Shown one piece after another: positions 46,535 through 58,224 of a DNA stretch of 64,000 bases. The notes beneath the pieces are model-generated. The model was not told the DNA's origin and searched no databases. It worked only from the letters and a program-made list of their open reading frames with translations. This DNA is from Urechis unicinctus (Eukaryota > Annelida > Polychaeta > Xenopneusta > Urechidae). The translations under genes and the position numbers were made by a program. The stretch's first letter is position 1; every line of letters starts with the position of its first letter. Location: NCBI GenBank assembly GCA_034190875.2, contig CM067348.1, positions 10,803,694-10,867,693 on the forward strand, in the 5' to 3' direction.

Positions 46535-49385
46535 ATGGTGCTAATAAAAATCGGGAATTACAAATGTACCGCACTATTGGACACAGGTGGTAGAATTTCT
46601 TGCATTGACAGTAAATTTTCGAGTAAAATATTTGATTCAAGCCCTGCAATTGTGAATGCCAGTGAAGTAAGATTCATCACAGTCGCCAACGTAAGTGATT
46701 CAAAAGTTTTTGGGCAAATAAATCTTGGTGTTGAAATACAAGACTCAGTGTTCCACATTGCTTTCCATGTGGGTGGGAGATTACAACCGAGTCTCATTTT
46801 AGGTGCAGACTTCATGCATATGTACAAGGCCAAACTAGAATTTGATACCAAAACATTCTGTGTGATAGCGCTGAGATTGTTGTAACATGTGATAGTTCCA
46901 CCTAGAACAGAAATTGCTTGCATTGGCGAATCCCGTGCAAATGCTCAGCATGGATTACTCTCGGGTCTATGTGGCTTGATTAAATCACACCCTTCTGAAA
47001 TTAATTTTGTCAAGTCCCAGAAAGACATGGTATGTGTCAATGGGATCCAAGTTTCGCTTAAATTGAATATTACCGCGCTTAAGGCGTGGTCTATTGAAAA
47101 AAGGAAACATAACCGCTTTTTTATAGCCGGCACATTCAGAATCATGTCACCAAGCTGACAATGTATTGCTAATTATGTCAAAAGCTCTTCTCAAACAATA
47201 GTGGTTCCAGTCAACACATCCGTCAACCCCAGGACATAGCAGATTAAACGGCTTAGCCTGTTATGGACAATTCCAAACCCCTGACACCAGACTCCATCAT
47301 CTTGCCTGTTGATCTTAAATCCTGACAAACAATCGACGCAAGTCAACTACATAGTGAAAGCTAATTGTTTTGAGTTTCTGGACAAATCAGGTAACCTTGG
47401 GAAAACGCATCTAGCTGAATACACAATTAAGCTTACACCCGGCGCTAAGCCCAGAATATGCAAACCATACGGAACAAATCCTGTCATGGAACAAGAAATA
47501 GATAAACAGATTGAAGAGCTTCTGCGACAAAAATTCATTGAAGGCCTCACAGTGAAGAACGTCAAGAAATCGCGCAAGCAATTTGGACTAGCCGCGAAAA
47601 ACGGAACGCAAACACAGAATGTGTATTAACTACAAGTACTTGAGTTCTCAAACTTAAAGTTCTACTCAGCGTCCCTCGCCTGAATTCAACTTTAAATGGG
47701 CTCGGTTATGCAAAACCACAATTTTTCTCATGTCTTGATTCAGCTTCAGGATTTGTTCAAGTTGGGCTGTCCAAGGAGCGTCAACATCTGACTACATTAA
47801 CTGCTCCTGATTACAAGCCGTGCAAACTAACAAGGCTATGTATAGGTTTGCAGCAGTCGCCATCATGATTTCAGAAATTAATGATGCAGGTGTTGTCAGA
47901 CTGTTTGAGTAAGTATGCTTTGGTATACATTGATGACATTATCGTGTATTCTGGCTCCCACGATGAGCATCTAAAACTTTTGGACCATGTATTGCAAAGG
48001 CAAACCATAATTTCAATCCGAAAAAGTATAACCTATTTAAGAAAGAGGTCGAATTTTTAAGAATTTAGCTTACCAGAACAGGTCCTCTACCCAGTGAAGG
48101 ACACATAAAAGCAGTGATTACATACCCTGTTCCCTGCAATGTCAAAGGGGTAAGGTCATTTCTCGGTATAAATTTATTCCTGATACAGCTAAAAAACAAA
48201 ACTACTTAATAACCTCACCACGAATGATGCCAAGTTTGATTGGTCTTGCTGGTAGTTTAAACCCCAGATGATGTAAAATGGGCGCAATCTGGCTGAATGT
48301 TTTGGACTGGCCTTATTCAATGGTTATCCCACGACAAGCAAAGACACTAGAAAAGTGTTAATAAGAGAAAATGATGGTATTTTATATCACATCTTTAGAC
48401 CTGTAGCATTTAATTCCAAAGATTTCTCTCTTATCTTAGTTGTAACAGAAACCCTCCTTAACAATACCAAGACTCAGCTTAGCAGGTCATGTAGGTATCA
48501 ATAAAATGCTCATTGCGATAAAACAGCGACTTTCATGGCCAGGTGTGTACAGAGATGTCCCGATTGAATCCTATAAGCGATCATACAGACGTGAGAAACC
48601 AACAATGACCCTATTCGAGCCACTTACGGCCCCGTGGCAATGGACAACATCGGTCCACTGCCCAGAATTGCCAGCAGAAATGCTTACTCAACGGGGGTTA
48701 TTGATCACTACTTGCGTTTTGTACTCAGCTGAGCTTTTAAATAACTGGAAGCCTGTACCCTAGCAAGTCGTTTGTGCTCACGGTATGCCTTTAGAAATTC
48801 GCACAGACAAAGATAAAGACTTCACAAGTAGATTGTTCAGGCAGTTAAATATTATGTTTTAGGGTTCGCATATATTTACCTCCGCCTACAAGCCATACAC
48901 CAATGGTAGAACTGAGAGGGTTAAAAGTACTTTAACAAACCTTCTCAGAACATTGTGCCATGATAAGCCAAACACGCGTGACCGATTCCTGTGTTCGGTA
49001 ACATTGGCTGTGAACTCAACAGTGAATCGTTCCATTATCTTGTGGCCTTTTGAGCTTATGTTCGGCTGTACACCGCGATAAGCACTAGATATAACCCTCA
49101 GATCAGCAGTCGACTTCATACAGAGCAGGTGCGAACATCTAGCGGACATTCTGCGAGTTCAACTAGAAGGCCGGGACCTGGTATTAAAAGCTACTGAAGT
49201 CAATGAGGCAAAAACGAAAGCTGAATGGGAAAAGTCAGCACAGAAATCAGAAATGCGCCACTTTGTTCAAAGGCCCATTTATAGTTATCACCGTGAAGGA
49301 GCATGCTGCCAAACTTAACGATCAAAATACAGGCAATGATTGCATTTAGCAAGTTGAAGGTCGCAAAAGCCGTGACTTGATGCAA
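46535..49385 (+). mobile_element. Ty3/gypsy-like retrotransposon remnant, copy II
   Basis: Pol domains appear in Ty3/gypsy order. Aspartic protease (46535-46885) has 'ALLDTGG' and 'SLILGADFM'. The reverse-transcriptase lead-in (47309-47629) has 'HLAEYTIKLTPGAKP' and 'QIEELLRQKFIEGL'. The catalytic 'YIDDIIVYS' is at 47926-47952. Traces of the RNase H junction follow ('KAVITYPVP' near 48108; 'VRSFLGI' near 48150). Integrase pieces are 'IKQRLSWPGVYRDV' at about 48515 and 'DKDKDFTSRLFRQLN' at about 48808-48850. The protease frame is intact, but the reverse transcriptase and integrase carry many stops and shifts, so the element is dead. Gag and clear LTRs were not identified. Copy I at 10757-12650 shares the same decay. 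Confidence 0.8.
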
Positions 49386-50214
49386 TGAGTGGTGGGTGCA
49401 GTTAAAATAATGACTATAGATGTATTATGATATATGTCTTTATTCCAGATGCGTGTACCTTCTATGGATATAAATTACTCGTTTTCGTGCGCGATATATG
49501 ACCATGATTTATGAGCACGTCAGGTGTGATTAAACTAACAATTTAGTCGGCTTACAAATGAAAATCATTGCGGTTAAACTGTTTAAATAAGAAAAAGAAA
49601 ACAATGCTATGAATTTTCGCCTAAATGTCGATTGCATTAAGAATTACAACGTTACTCTACAGAATGTGATCTAGAGTCATGTGGGAATAGCTCTATCAAA
49701 CAAAGCAACATTCGCATCTCGTTCAATACCATCTATAGTGGCCATTAGGCTAGGCTGGAAGGTGCTACCTGCTGTGTTCGATGCAACTATGCCCTACCTA
49801 ACGATATTAAAAATATCGACCTGGACATTTTCAAAAAACCAAGCACAAACTATTGAAAACCCCTGCTCTTCGATTGAATCTTGATCGGCAGTCATAAAGC
49901 TCGCTAGCGCAGTCATCTGGTAACGACAGATAAAATCGACCACGTGCATAAGCTGAGCGCAAGAACGAACGACTGCACACCACGCCCGTGAACCGCACTA
50001 GACTGGATTGAGTCACATACAGGCTGAAGGGAGCAACACAACGAGGTTAGTAAACATGTTGACGCTTCGTACCAAGAACACGTCACGCGATCCCAAAATA
50101 GAAGACATATCCGAGTCCGTGGCGCATGCGCAGCAGATCGCCGTGGTTATGGGATGGTTAACAGAAAAAGAATTCCCACGTTAACAATTCCTGCATATCA
50201 ATGGTGCCTTTGAC
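49386..50214. repeat. Noncoding duplicate of 12651-13485
   Basis: Near-identical to region I, differing by single bases and a 3-bp insertion near 49815. It may include the 3' LTR of the Ty3-like element. Confidence 0.6.
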
Positions 50215-50592
50215 ATGCTGACCCCACCATCCATCACCATGCTGGCCCTACCTCACTTCACCTTAATGACCCAACCTCACTTCACCATGATGAACCAACC
50301 TCACTTATTTCACCATGTTGTCCCCACCTCACTTCCCTGTGCTGTCCCCACAGAACCTCACCATGGGGGCCCACCTCACTGCATCAGGCTGATCCCGTAT
50401 CACTTCAGCATACTGATACCACTTTTCCTCACCATATTAACCCTATTTCATTTCACCATACTGACCCCACACTCATTTCGCCATGGCTATCCCTCCTAGC
50501 CCAACAAGAGTTACCCTAACTCACATCACCATGCTGGACCCACTTCACTTCACCATGCTGACAACTTCACATGACCATGCTGGCACCACCTA
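50215..50592. repeat. Minisatellite, duplicate of 13486-13875
   Basis: Same 'cacttcaccatgctg' repeats with few substitutions. Confidence 0.9.
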
Positions 50593-50639
50593 TCGTCACT
50601 AGACCTCCATCACTGGCCAACCGATATCTATCTTAATAG

Positions 50640-51050
50640 GTTCTTGAATGATGGTCCTGAACGGGTGAGACGGTGGTAAATGGCCTGATGTGACTGATGG
50701 CCCTGACATAGTCATACTGGGGGAACATGCCCTGGCTTGAATGATGGCCCTGACATAGTCATACTGTGGGAACATGCCCTGGCTTGAATGATGGCCCTGA
50801 CAGTGTCTGATTGTGGGAATCTGGTCCGAATGAAGTCCCTGACAGGGTCAGACTATCAAAATATGGTCTGGTGTGAATTATTCCCTGACAAGGTCAGACT
50901 GTGGGAATATGCCTAGCGTGAATGATAGGCCTGGCAGGGTGTGGCTTTGGGATTATTCCCCAGCGTAAATGATGGCCCTCACAGGGTCAGACTGTGGGAA
51001 TTTGGCATGGGTTACATGATGGTCCGTCCCATTGTGGCATCCATTCTACA
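50640..51050. repeat. Minisatellite, duplicate of 13910-14255
   Basis: 'aatgatggccctgaca' units, with one extra unit relative to region I near 50700-50760. Confidence 0.9.
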
Positions 51051-51064
51051 CACTCTCGTCAACC

Positions 51065-51695
51065 CTTAGAACTACAAAGTGTTGATGTTATAATCCATTA
51101 TGACCCCTGCCACAGGGCTACAAAGTATTGCCTTTATAATCCATTATAACCCCTGCCACTGGGCTACAAAGTGTTGTCTTTATAATCCCATATGACCCAT
51201 GTCCATTGCGCTACAAAGTGTTGTTGTTATAATCCCATATAACCCTCGCCAATTGGGCTACAAAGTGTTGTTCTAATCCCATGTCAGTTGGGGTACAAAG
51301 TTTTGTGTTATGATCCCATATGACCTATGTTAGTTGTGCTATAAAGATTTGCCGTTATTATACCATATGACAATTGTCAATTGTGCTACAAATTATTGTC
51401 GTTATAATTCCATACGACCGTTGTCAATTGGGCTACAACGTATTGTCGTTATAATCCCATATGATCGTTGTCAATTGGGCTAAAAATGTTGTCGTTTTAA
51501 TCCCATTTGACTTAGTCAATTGGGCTACAAAGTGTTGTCGTTATAATCCCATATGACCCATGTCTGTTGGACTACAAAGTGTTGTTATAATCTAATATGA
51601 CCCCTGCCAATTGGGCTACAAAGTGTTGTCGATATAATCCTATATGACCCCTGCCAATTGGGCTACGAAATAATGTCGTTTTGATACCATATGAC
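51065..51695. repeat. Minisatellite, about 42-bp unit, about 15 copies
   Basis: 'gggctacaaagtgttgtcgt' and 'tataatcccatatgacc' units. The left part matches 14290-14530 directly; the right part matches 8946-9212 in inverted orientation. Confidence 0.9.
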
Positions 51696-52215
51696 TCCTA
51701 GATACGCCCACATAAATGTGCAGAAACAGCCGTATTTTACAACATCCACATGTTACAGTACCAGACATTCTCCAATTACCCATGTCATTCACATATTAAC
51801 CCGAGTCGTGGTCAACCAGATATTGACTAGAATTCTACAGCGGTAATGTGTAAAAGATCCAGCTAATGCGGAAATCAACAATTTGACGTCACGATTCGTG
51901 GCCCTATTAGAAGCTTACAAATAACCTCTTCCACCAACGTTTACTAAGACTGTCCTTTCTAACAAGTGTTAAACAGCTGGTGGTACTAAACCAGCTAAAT
52001 CAGAGGGGAAATTCCACGCTTGGAAAACTAGGAAAATCTCGACCCTAATCTGTTTCTATTTTCTAATGCTTCTTCACAACAGACTTACGCCCTCAACAAT
52101 GTCACCCTAAAAATAACCCTCGATTTCACCCACAACAGCTGCAAATACAGGCGTTTGAATCTCTGATTGGTAATGGTAATAACAGATGAATCCGCCCTCG
52201 GCAATGTACAAACTG
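51696..52215. repeat. Inverted copy of 8446-8945
   Basis: Reverse-complement match across about 500 bp of noncoding DNA. Confidence 0.75.
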
Positions 52216-52469
52216 TTATTAAGCTGAAGGACAACTTACCATGGATGTAAAGTGTGGAAAACAGGCGACTTGGTTGAGTATCGACTTAAAAAGAGACAGA
52301 ACGCGAACGATCGTTGTGTTGATGATTCCTGCCACTTAACCCGATCTCGGAGGTCGTGACGCATGCTCAGAGACCGCCTTGGTTGTTGACTGGATTTCCT
52401 CTTGATGTGCTCCTTCACAGACATTTCACCATGCTTGGCCCGCCTCACTTCACTATGCTGACAACCTCA

Positions 52470-52985
52470 GTGTAGAAGCACCCGAGGTAGAAGTGAGCAA
52501 AGCCGTGCCCCACCATGAGAGGTATCCTCTCAGGCGTTGTTTGCCCATGTATCGTGTCATACTTCAGCTACTGCGATGATGAACCAAGTTTCACTCTTGC
52601 CTTATATTTGCGAAGGCGCAGTCAAAACCACCTTTATGCGCGGCTATGCTCACGCAGGGCGTATTTCAAGTAGGTCAACTGAATTGGAGCTATAAAAAAA
52701 AAATACCCTTAAATGTTTCGTACTTGAGTCTCTCAGCGAGTGAGTCAGCCAATACATCCCGTGTTATACATGGTGAAGGCATTACATCAAAGAATAATAC
52801 AAGTAACATCCTTATTCCCCTACTTTGGGTCACACAATTTAAAAAGTTGTCTTATCGATTTATCCTAGTGGCATATCTTAGTCAACGAGACGCTTACCTG
52901 GCGAGGCGTAAGGAGTGGTGTATGGCAGGGCTGGAGATGTGGAGATTGGCTGGGTGTGAGGTGAGATTGGATGAGGTGTTTTGTG
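52470..52985. repeat. Duplicate of 15800-16290
   Basis: Near-identical. Continues directly into the 30-bp minisatellite. Confidence 0.75.
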
Positions 52986-52989
52986 GGGT

Positions 52990-53455
52990 GAGTCACCTTA
53001 AGCAATCTTCTGATCGGGTTTCTCACCTATGCAATCTACTCATCGTGTCGCCCACTTAAAACAATCAACTGACCGGGTCGCTCACCTAAAGCAATTTACT
53101 GACCGTGTCGCCCACTGAAATCAATCTACTGACAGGGTCGCTCACCCAATCCAATCTACAGATTGAGTCACTCACCTTAGGCAATCTACTGATCGGGTTT
53201 CTCATCTAATGCAATATAATGATCGTGTTGCCCACTTAAAACAATCTGTTTACCAGTTCGCTCACCTAAAGCAATCTACTAACTTGGTCGCTCACCTGAA
53301 GCAACCTACCGATCGGGTCGCTCACCCCTTAAGCAATCTTCTGATTGGGTCGCTCACCTTAACAATCTATTGATCTGGTCGCTCACCTAAAGCAATTTAC
53401 TGATCATGTCACTCACCCTAAGCATTCTACTGACCGGATCGCTCACAAACTCAGT
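52990..53455. repeat. Minisatellite, 30-bp unit, inverted relative to 7715-8112
   Basis: 'ctactgaccgggtcgctcac' with 'ctaaagcaat' units, about 14 copies. Confidence 0.9.
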
Positions 53456-53659
53456 CAAGGTGCGGAGTCCATGAGCTGAGAGAACTAAAAATGCATATTG
53501 CTGTGTTTCAAGCCACCCCAGGACAACAGTCTTCAGCTAATGCCCCGGGGGTTCCCGTAAGCGAGGCTATGCCCGGACACACATCCGTGTCGTCAACCCC
53601 CTTGGCACTTCTCCATCCCATTTACTTACACGCCAGCTGTTGCCTTATCATCCCGGCGC

Positions 53660-53905
53660 TGGCGAGAACCGCCGTGCGCTAGATATTCCCTGTCATCCTA
53701 CCCTTGTCCTTCACCAGCGGAAAGTTTTCCAGCTCCGTCTCCAGACTGTCAACGTTCCCGAGGTTCCCAACCATGATAGGCACGACCTGGGTGGAATAGC
53801 CGCTAGTTTTGGCTAAATCCGCTGCGAGCGCGAGTAACGTGCTCGCTTTTCATGCTTTCGATCATGCACAATGTGGTCGAGAGCCCAGGGTTATGTCCTT
53901 AGGGA
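53660..53905 (-). mobile_element. Non-LTR retrotransposon 3' end, partial inverted copy
   Basis: Reverse complement of 7275-7530, carrying the same 'VVPIMVGNL'-type tail on the minus strand. It is cut at about 53890-53905, where the Polinton-like remnant begins. Confidence 0.5.
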
Positions 53906-56900
53906 ATTTGCTGACCTCAGCAACCTGATGTGATGGAGGGCGCTATTTGGGTGAGGTCATTTGGAGGGATATGTGATTTCACTGTGTCCTGAGGGAGTTT
54001 GTAAATGGCTACTAAAAGTCCTTAAGCGGTAATGGTGTTGAAAGATTGGGTCAGGTGAAAGCGCCATAACAAAATTTCGATGTTTTTGGATCAGTGGAAA
54101 CAACATGGTTTCTATATATGTGTACCATAATTAATGTTCTGACCAATTATTTCAGATGAAAACTATTTTCAAATAAACCCACCAACCGCTATTTGTAACC
54201 CATAACTCCACCCTAAACTCTGACAATTACAATCACAAGCAAGCTAAATTCCAAATGAGAGTTACAAAACTCTTCCTTCGAATTAAAATTTATTCAGTAT
54301 ATTATGACAAGTCTCCTGTAATTTTCATTCATCAGTAACTGAATACCGCCATGGTATTAATTTTCATTAACGTGCAAACTAAAGTCAAAATAAGAATTTG
54401 TTACCAGTTTGCTTCAAACTGTTAAATTCTATTTCACTGACAGAGGCCGTATGCCAAACAAATGAATAGAAATTTCTCAACATCATTAACCCGTTCAAAG
54501 ATCGAGTTATTAATCTCTTCAACAAAGTTTCAATAAAATCAGGTGAAAACTCACGTCGTCAAGTCTCGCTATCCAGTACTTAGTAATAGAAATGTTGAGG
54601 GTCATAATATCTTAAAAGAAAAAAAATGGCTGTCTGAAAATAGTGAATAAACAAAGACTATTATATTCACATATAATATTTGTTGGGTTAGTTACATTTC
54701 CTTTTTCTTGTGGAACATGTTTAATCAGGGTGGCCTTACAGAAACCGTATCTCCAATTACAGAAAAATTAAATGACCCTTAGATTATGACAATTAAATTA
54801 AACAACAACATCATTGACAGACAAATCCAATCGTCGCCATTCGAAAGTTATGTATTTATCATTTTAATGGAGTAAATATGTACAAACTGTAAAAATATGT
54901 AATTTTGAGTCAAGAATCAAGTCAAAGTGTATAAAACTAATAAGATTAAGTTGTATGTTAAGTTTCTTAACATACAAGTTGATATGGGATGGTATAATAC
55001 TAACAATGTCATTGTCAAGTACAACTTACATGGAAACATGAGGTAAGTATAAAGAACAAAAAGTTTAAGAATATATGGTATTGATAAAAGGTTATAATAT
55101 GTGATTACTAATGACATTGATGAGACATGTGATTAACTGTTATTCAATGTTCAATACGCAGATGAATACAAAGTGGGGGTAATTAGTACTGGATATGAGA
55201 TATAAAATTATATTATGACAGGCAGGTATAATAAAAATATGATTATGACTAAGTGTGCTAAGAAAGAATATGCAGGAGTAAATCATGACTTAAACACATA
55301 TCGTAAGTTACGACAAAATAATTGCAAAAGAAAATGCTACGTGAATAATTATTTCAATCGTCGATATTTCAAAGTTATTTATATATCAGCTTATTGGCGT
55401 AATAGTTTAAAAACTGGGGGAAAATGCACGTGTGTCTGTATATTGCGAGGAGTGAAGACAATGTGTGTGGGTTGGTCAGGTGTAAATAGAATATCATATA
55501 TCTGCTCCATAGGAGAGTGACCCCGCCACTCCAAGTTGAAATCACGTAAGAGTTTGATGAAGAACACATATATCTCCTGATGTTTGCGTGTTTCCTTCCG
55601 ATAATCGCTTTCGTTAATATTGATGTGTACCATAATATGTAACCAGCTGGATCCGCGGTACAGCTGTTACAGTTATAATATGAGTATGTCAGTACCTTCA
55701 TGTACGAATGTCAAATGAATAGAAACACCCCCGAGAGATTGTTCAATAACTGAGGGTCACGCTCGACCGACACCCAGGGTTGACAATGATATACACTAGT
55801 CTTTATCGCTATGGGGCCGCAACTCACAATGACTCAAATCGTTTGACACGAACCGTTACCTAATGACCATAGAAGCGAATCGTGAATTCGACGATCAGTA
55901 AATCACATCACTCAACCGTGTAATTATACCACAGATTCATAAGGTGAGATATATAACATCTCATTATCGTGCTATTGAGTCTTTAATAGCAAGTAATTAG
56001 CCTCTTCCTCTCTGGTGTTTAACCCCCTCTGGCGCTCTCTCCGTTCGCATTCCTCGCGCACCCTTTTCCTGTCTCAGCTTACCTCCCGCAAGGTTTGCGA
56101 CTTCTATGGTCGTTTATACCCGCGCGTGGTCACTCTCCGCTGAAACTGGATTTCATTGAGCCCAATAAAGCGTGTGTATGCACCAGCCTTCCGGCAAGTT
56201 AATAGCCACTTACTTTTCTTTCGGTCTAACAAGTTGATGGCTCTGTCTGTTTTCAGGTGATCCGGTATAACAGGTGGTGGGTAGCCGATCACGTGATCTT
56301 CGATTGGGTTCACAAAGACGGTCAAATTTGTTACTGGCTCCACACTCGAGTCAGGTCGTTGATTCTGGACGTAGGTCAAGTCTGTTTGTGTTATTTCACG
56401 CATAGCCCTGTCAAAATCGTCGTCATTCCGTAGAGGTGTTGGTAAGATTCGATGGTTGTTAACTGACGAGTGAAAGTACCGCAATTCATCTGTTTCTTTG
56501 TGGCGTAATAAGAATCCATAACTCCCGTTGATTTTAAAGGGTGAATCGCATTCCTCAAATATATTCTGGTTGAGGTTGGGTACATCTTCAGATAAATTAT
56601 AGTTGTAAAAAAGTTTGCAGTCTACCACATCGCGTATGGGTCCGAATAGCTTTTTCATTAGCAGCCAACACAGCTTGTGTCGACATAATCATCGATAATC
56701 TGTCAATATAAAGATCACCCAATGTCATTAAGTTTTTCGTCACATCACAGGGTGGGGGTCGAAAGATATCATGGGTACTCCCCTATAACTCCAACTGTAT
56801 ATTCGAAATGCTTGTAATATACTTCCTTGCTCATCCACATCGCTACTCTAAATCCGGGTTTTTCAACGTCAGTTCGATTAAATCAGGATAATTTGAAAGG

Positions 56901-57665
56901 TAAAATTTCGATTTTTCACAATCAGTAGAAATAAAATGATTTTTATAAATGTGCTCCATCGTTGCATTTGGAAATATTTTTCAAAAAACTATTTTGAAGT
57001 AAAGTTACCATCCGCTATTTGTAACCCATAACTCCGCCCCTCTTTTGAGAAATATCCAATGGTCAATTTTTAACCACCTATCGTTATATTCTCAATGAGA
57101 GTTAGAAGACACTTCAAATTAGTCTCCTGTCATTTTCCCTCGTATATAATTGAATACTCATATGCTAGTAAGATTCATTCACATGAAAACTCCAATCTAC
57201 GAACATACTGCACAAAGTAGCGTTATGGCGCTTTCACCTGACCCAATCTTTCAACACCATTACCGCTTATTGACTTTTAATAGCCATTTACAAACTCCCT
57301 CAGGACATTGTGAAATCACATATCCCTCCAAATAACCTCACCCAAATAGCGCCCATCCATCACATCAGGTTGCTAAGGTCAGCAAATTCCCTAAGGACAT
57401 AAACCTACAATTCTAAGGCCACCAATTCAATATATCACCACATGTCATGGGATAAAGGAAGTTAATAGCTACTAATAACCTCGTAAAGACCGTCTTCATA
57501 TTAAGAGCAACAGGTGAATACTCCCGCCAAAAATAACGCTATCCTTTTCTCAATCTTTCAACACCATTACCGCTTATTGACTTTTAATAGCCATTTACAA
57601 ACTCCTTCTCAATAAAACCGTCAAAAATGAACTCACCGCCATACCGCGCACATTCATCACATCAG
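53905..57665. mobile_element. Polinton-like element remnant with repeated ends
   Basis: The outer segments 53905-54080 and about 57220-57405 are inverted copies (for example 'tgaaagcgccataac' against 'gttatggcgctttca', and 'aatttgctgacctcag' against the reverse complement near 57380). Just inside, 54085-54340 and 56900-57190 match in direct orientation ('gctatttgtaacccataact'). A further direct repeat, 'caatctttcaacaccattac', is at 57250 and 57560. Internally there is one recognisable gene fragment (56104-56658). The terminal repeats plus the polymerase-like fragment suggest a deleted Polinton/Maverick; other DNA elements are possible. The open frame at 55391-55633 (minus) has normal composition but no recognised family. 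Confidence 0.4.
56104..56658 (-). pseudogene. Protein-primed DNA polymerase B N-terminal-like fragment
   Basis: A 184-codon frame containing 'ELRYFHSSVNNHRI', 'DDFDRAMREITQTDL', 'RPDSSVEPVTNLTVFV' and 'DRAINLLDRKKS'. The order YFH-S-x-N-N-x-R ... DFD ... RP-x-S ... TNLT-x-FV ... NRAI-x-L-type blocks resembles the region before the exonuclease of Polinton/Maverick family-B polymerases, from family memory. The catalytic part is missing, since the frame leaves the family soon after 'LDRKKSKWLL'. It is a truncated relic. Confidence 0.4.
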
Positions 57666-57904
57666 CTCGCAAAGCTCAGCAATTCTAAGGTCACCAAAAG
57701 GACGAAATACCCCACCCCGAATCCGGAAACCATCGTCAGCGAAAAATATATTGCGCAATCCACTTCGTCCAAATAGACGCGTTCGACGCCAACAAAAAAG
57801 AGGTATATGGAGGTACGTATATCACTACTGATAGCGGCCGGCAGGCCAATGCAAATCCCTGTGCTTCTTACGTGTCGTAGTATGCATTGCCTCGATAACT
57901 GACT

Positions 57905-58222
57905 CGTCATTTGTTCTGCTTGCGAAAAGAGCAATATGGTACGCTATTATCATTAGTAAAGGCAAATATGACGTCATCATATGACATTTACAATGTATAC
58001 ATGGTGCGAGGTTACTGTTGTCAACATACCAAGATAACTGCTTGTTTTATATCACAAATCTCTATGAGCCATTTATAAACAGTACAATCATTCACAGCAG
58101 CAGTATGACATGCAAAACAACAGACACATGTTGGATGCATTCTAACTGTTAAATCCGTCGAAAAAGTATTGTGTAAATATTTAACGAAATCATATAAACC
58201 AAGAAGCAGCCATAGAATGTCA
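57905..58222. repeat. 3' flank of copy C, inverted match to 2857-3185
   Basis: See the flank of copy A. No coding capacity recognised. Confidence 0.7.
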
Positions 58223-58224
58223 AC

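Noticed and set aside
53491..53682. Plus-strand frame starting 'MHIAVFQ' and the minus-strand frame at 7341-7673
   Set aside because: They lie antisense to the better supported non-LTR tail and resemble no family. Their similarity to each other is explained by the inverted duplication.
57662..57934. Minus-strand 90-codon frame after copy C
   Set aside because: Hydrophobic but without family features, overlapping duplicated noncoding flank.
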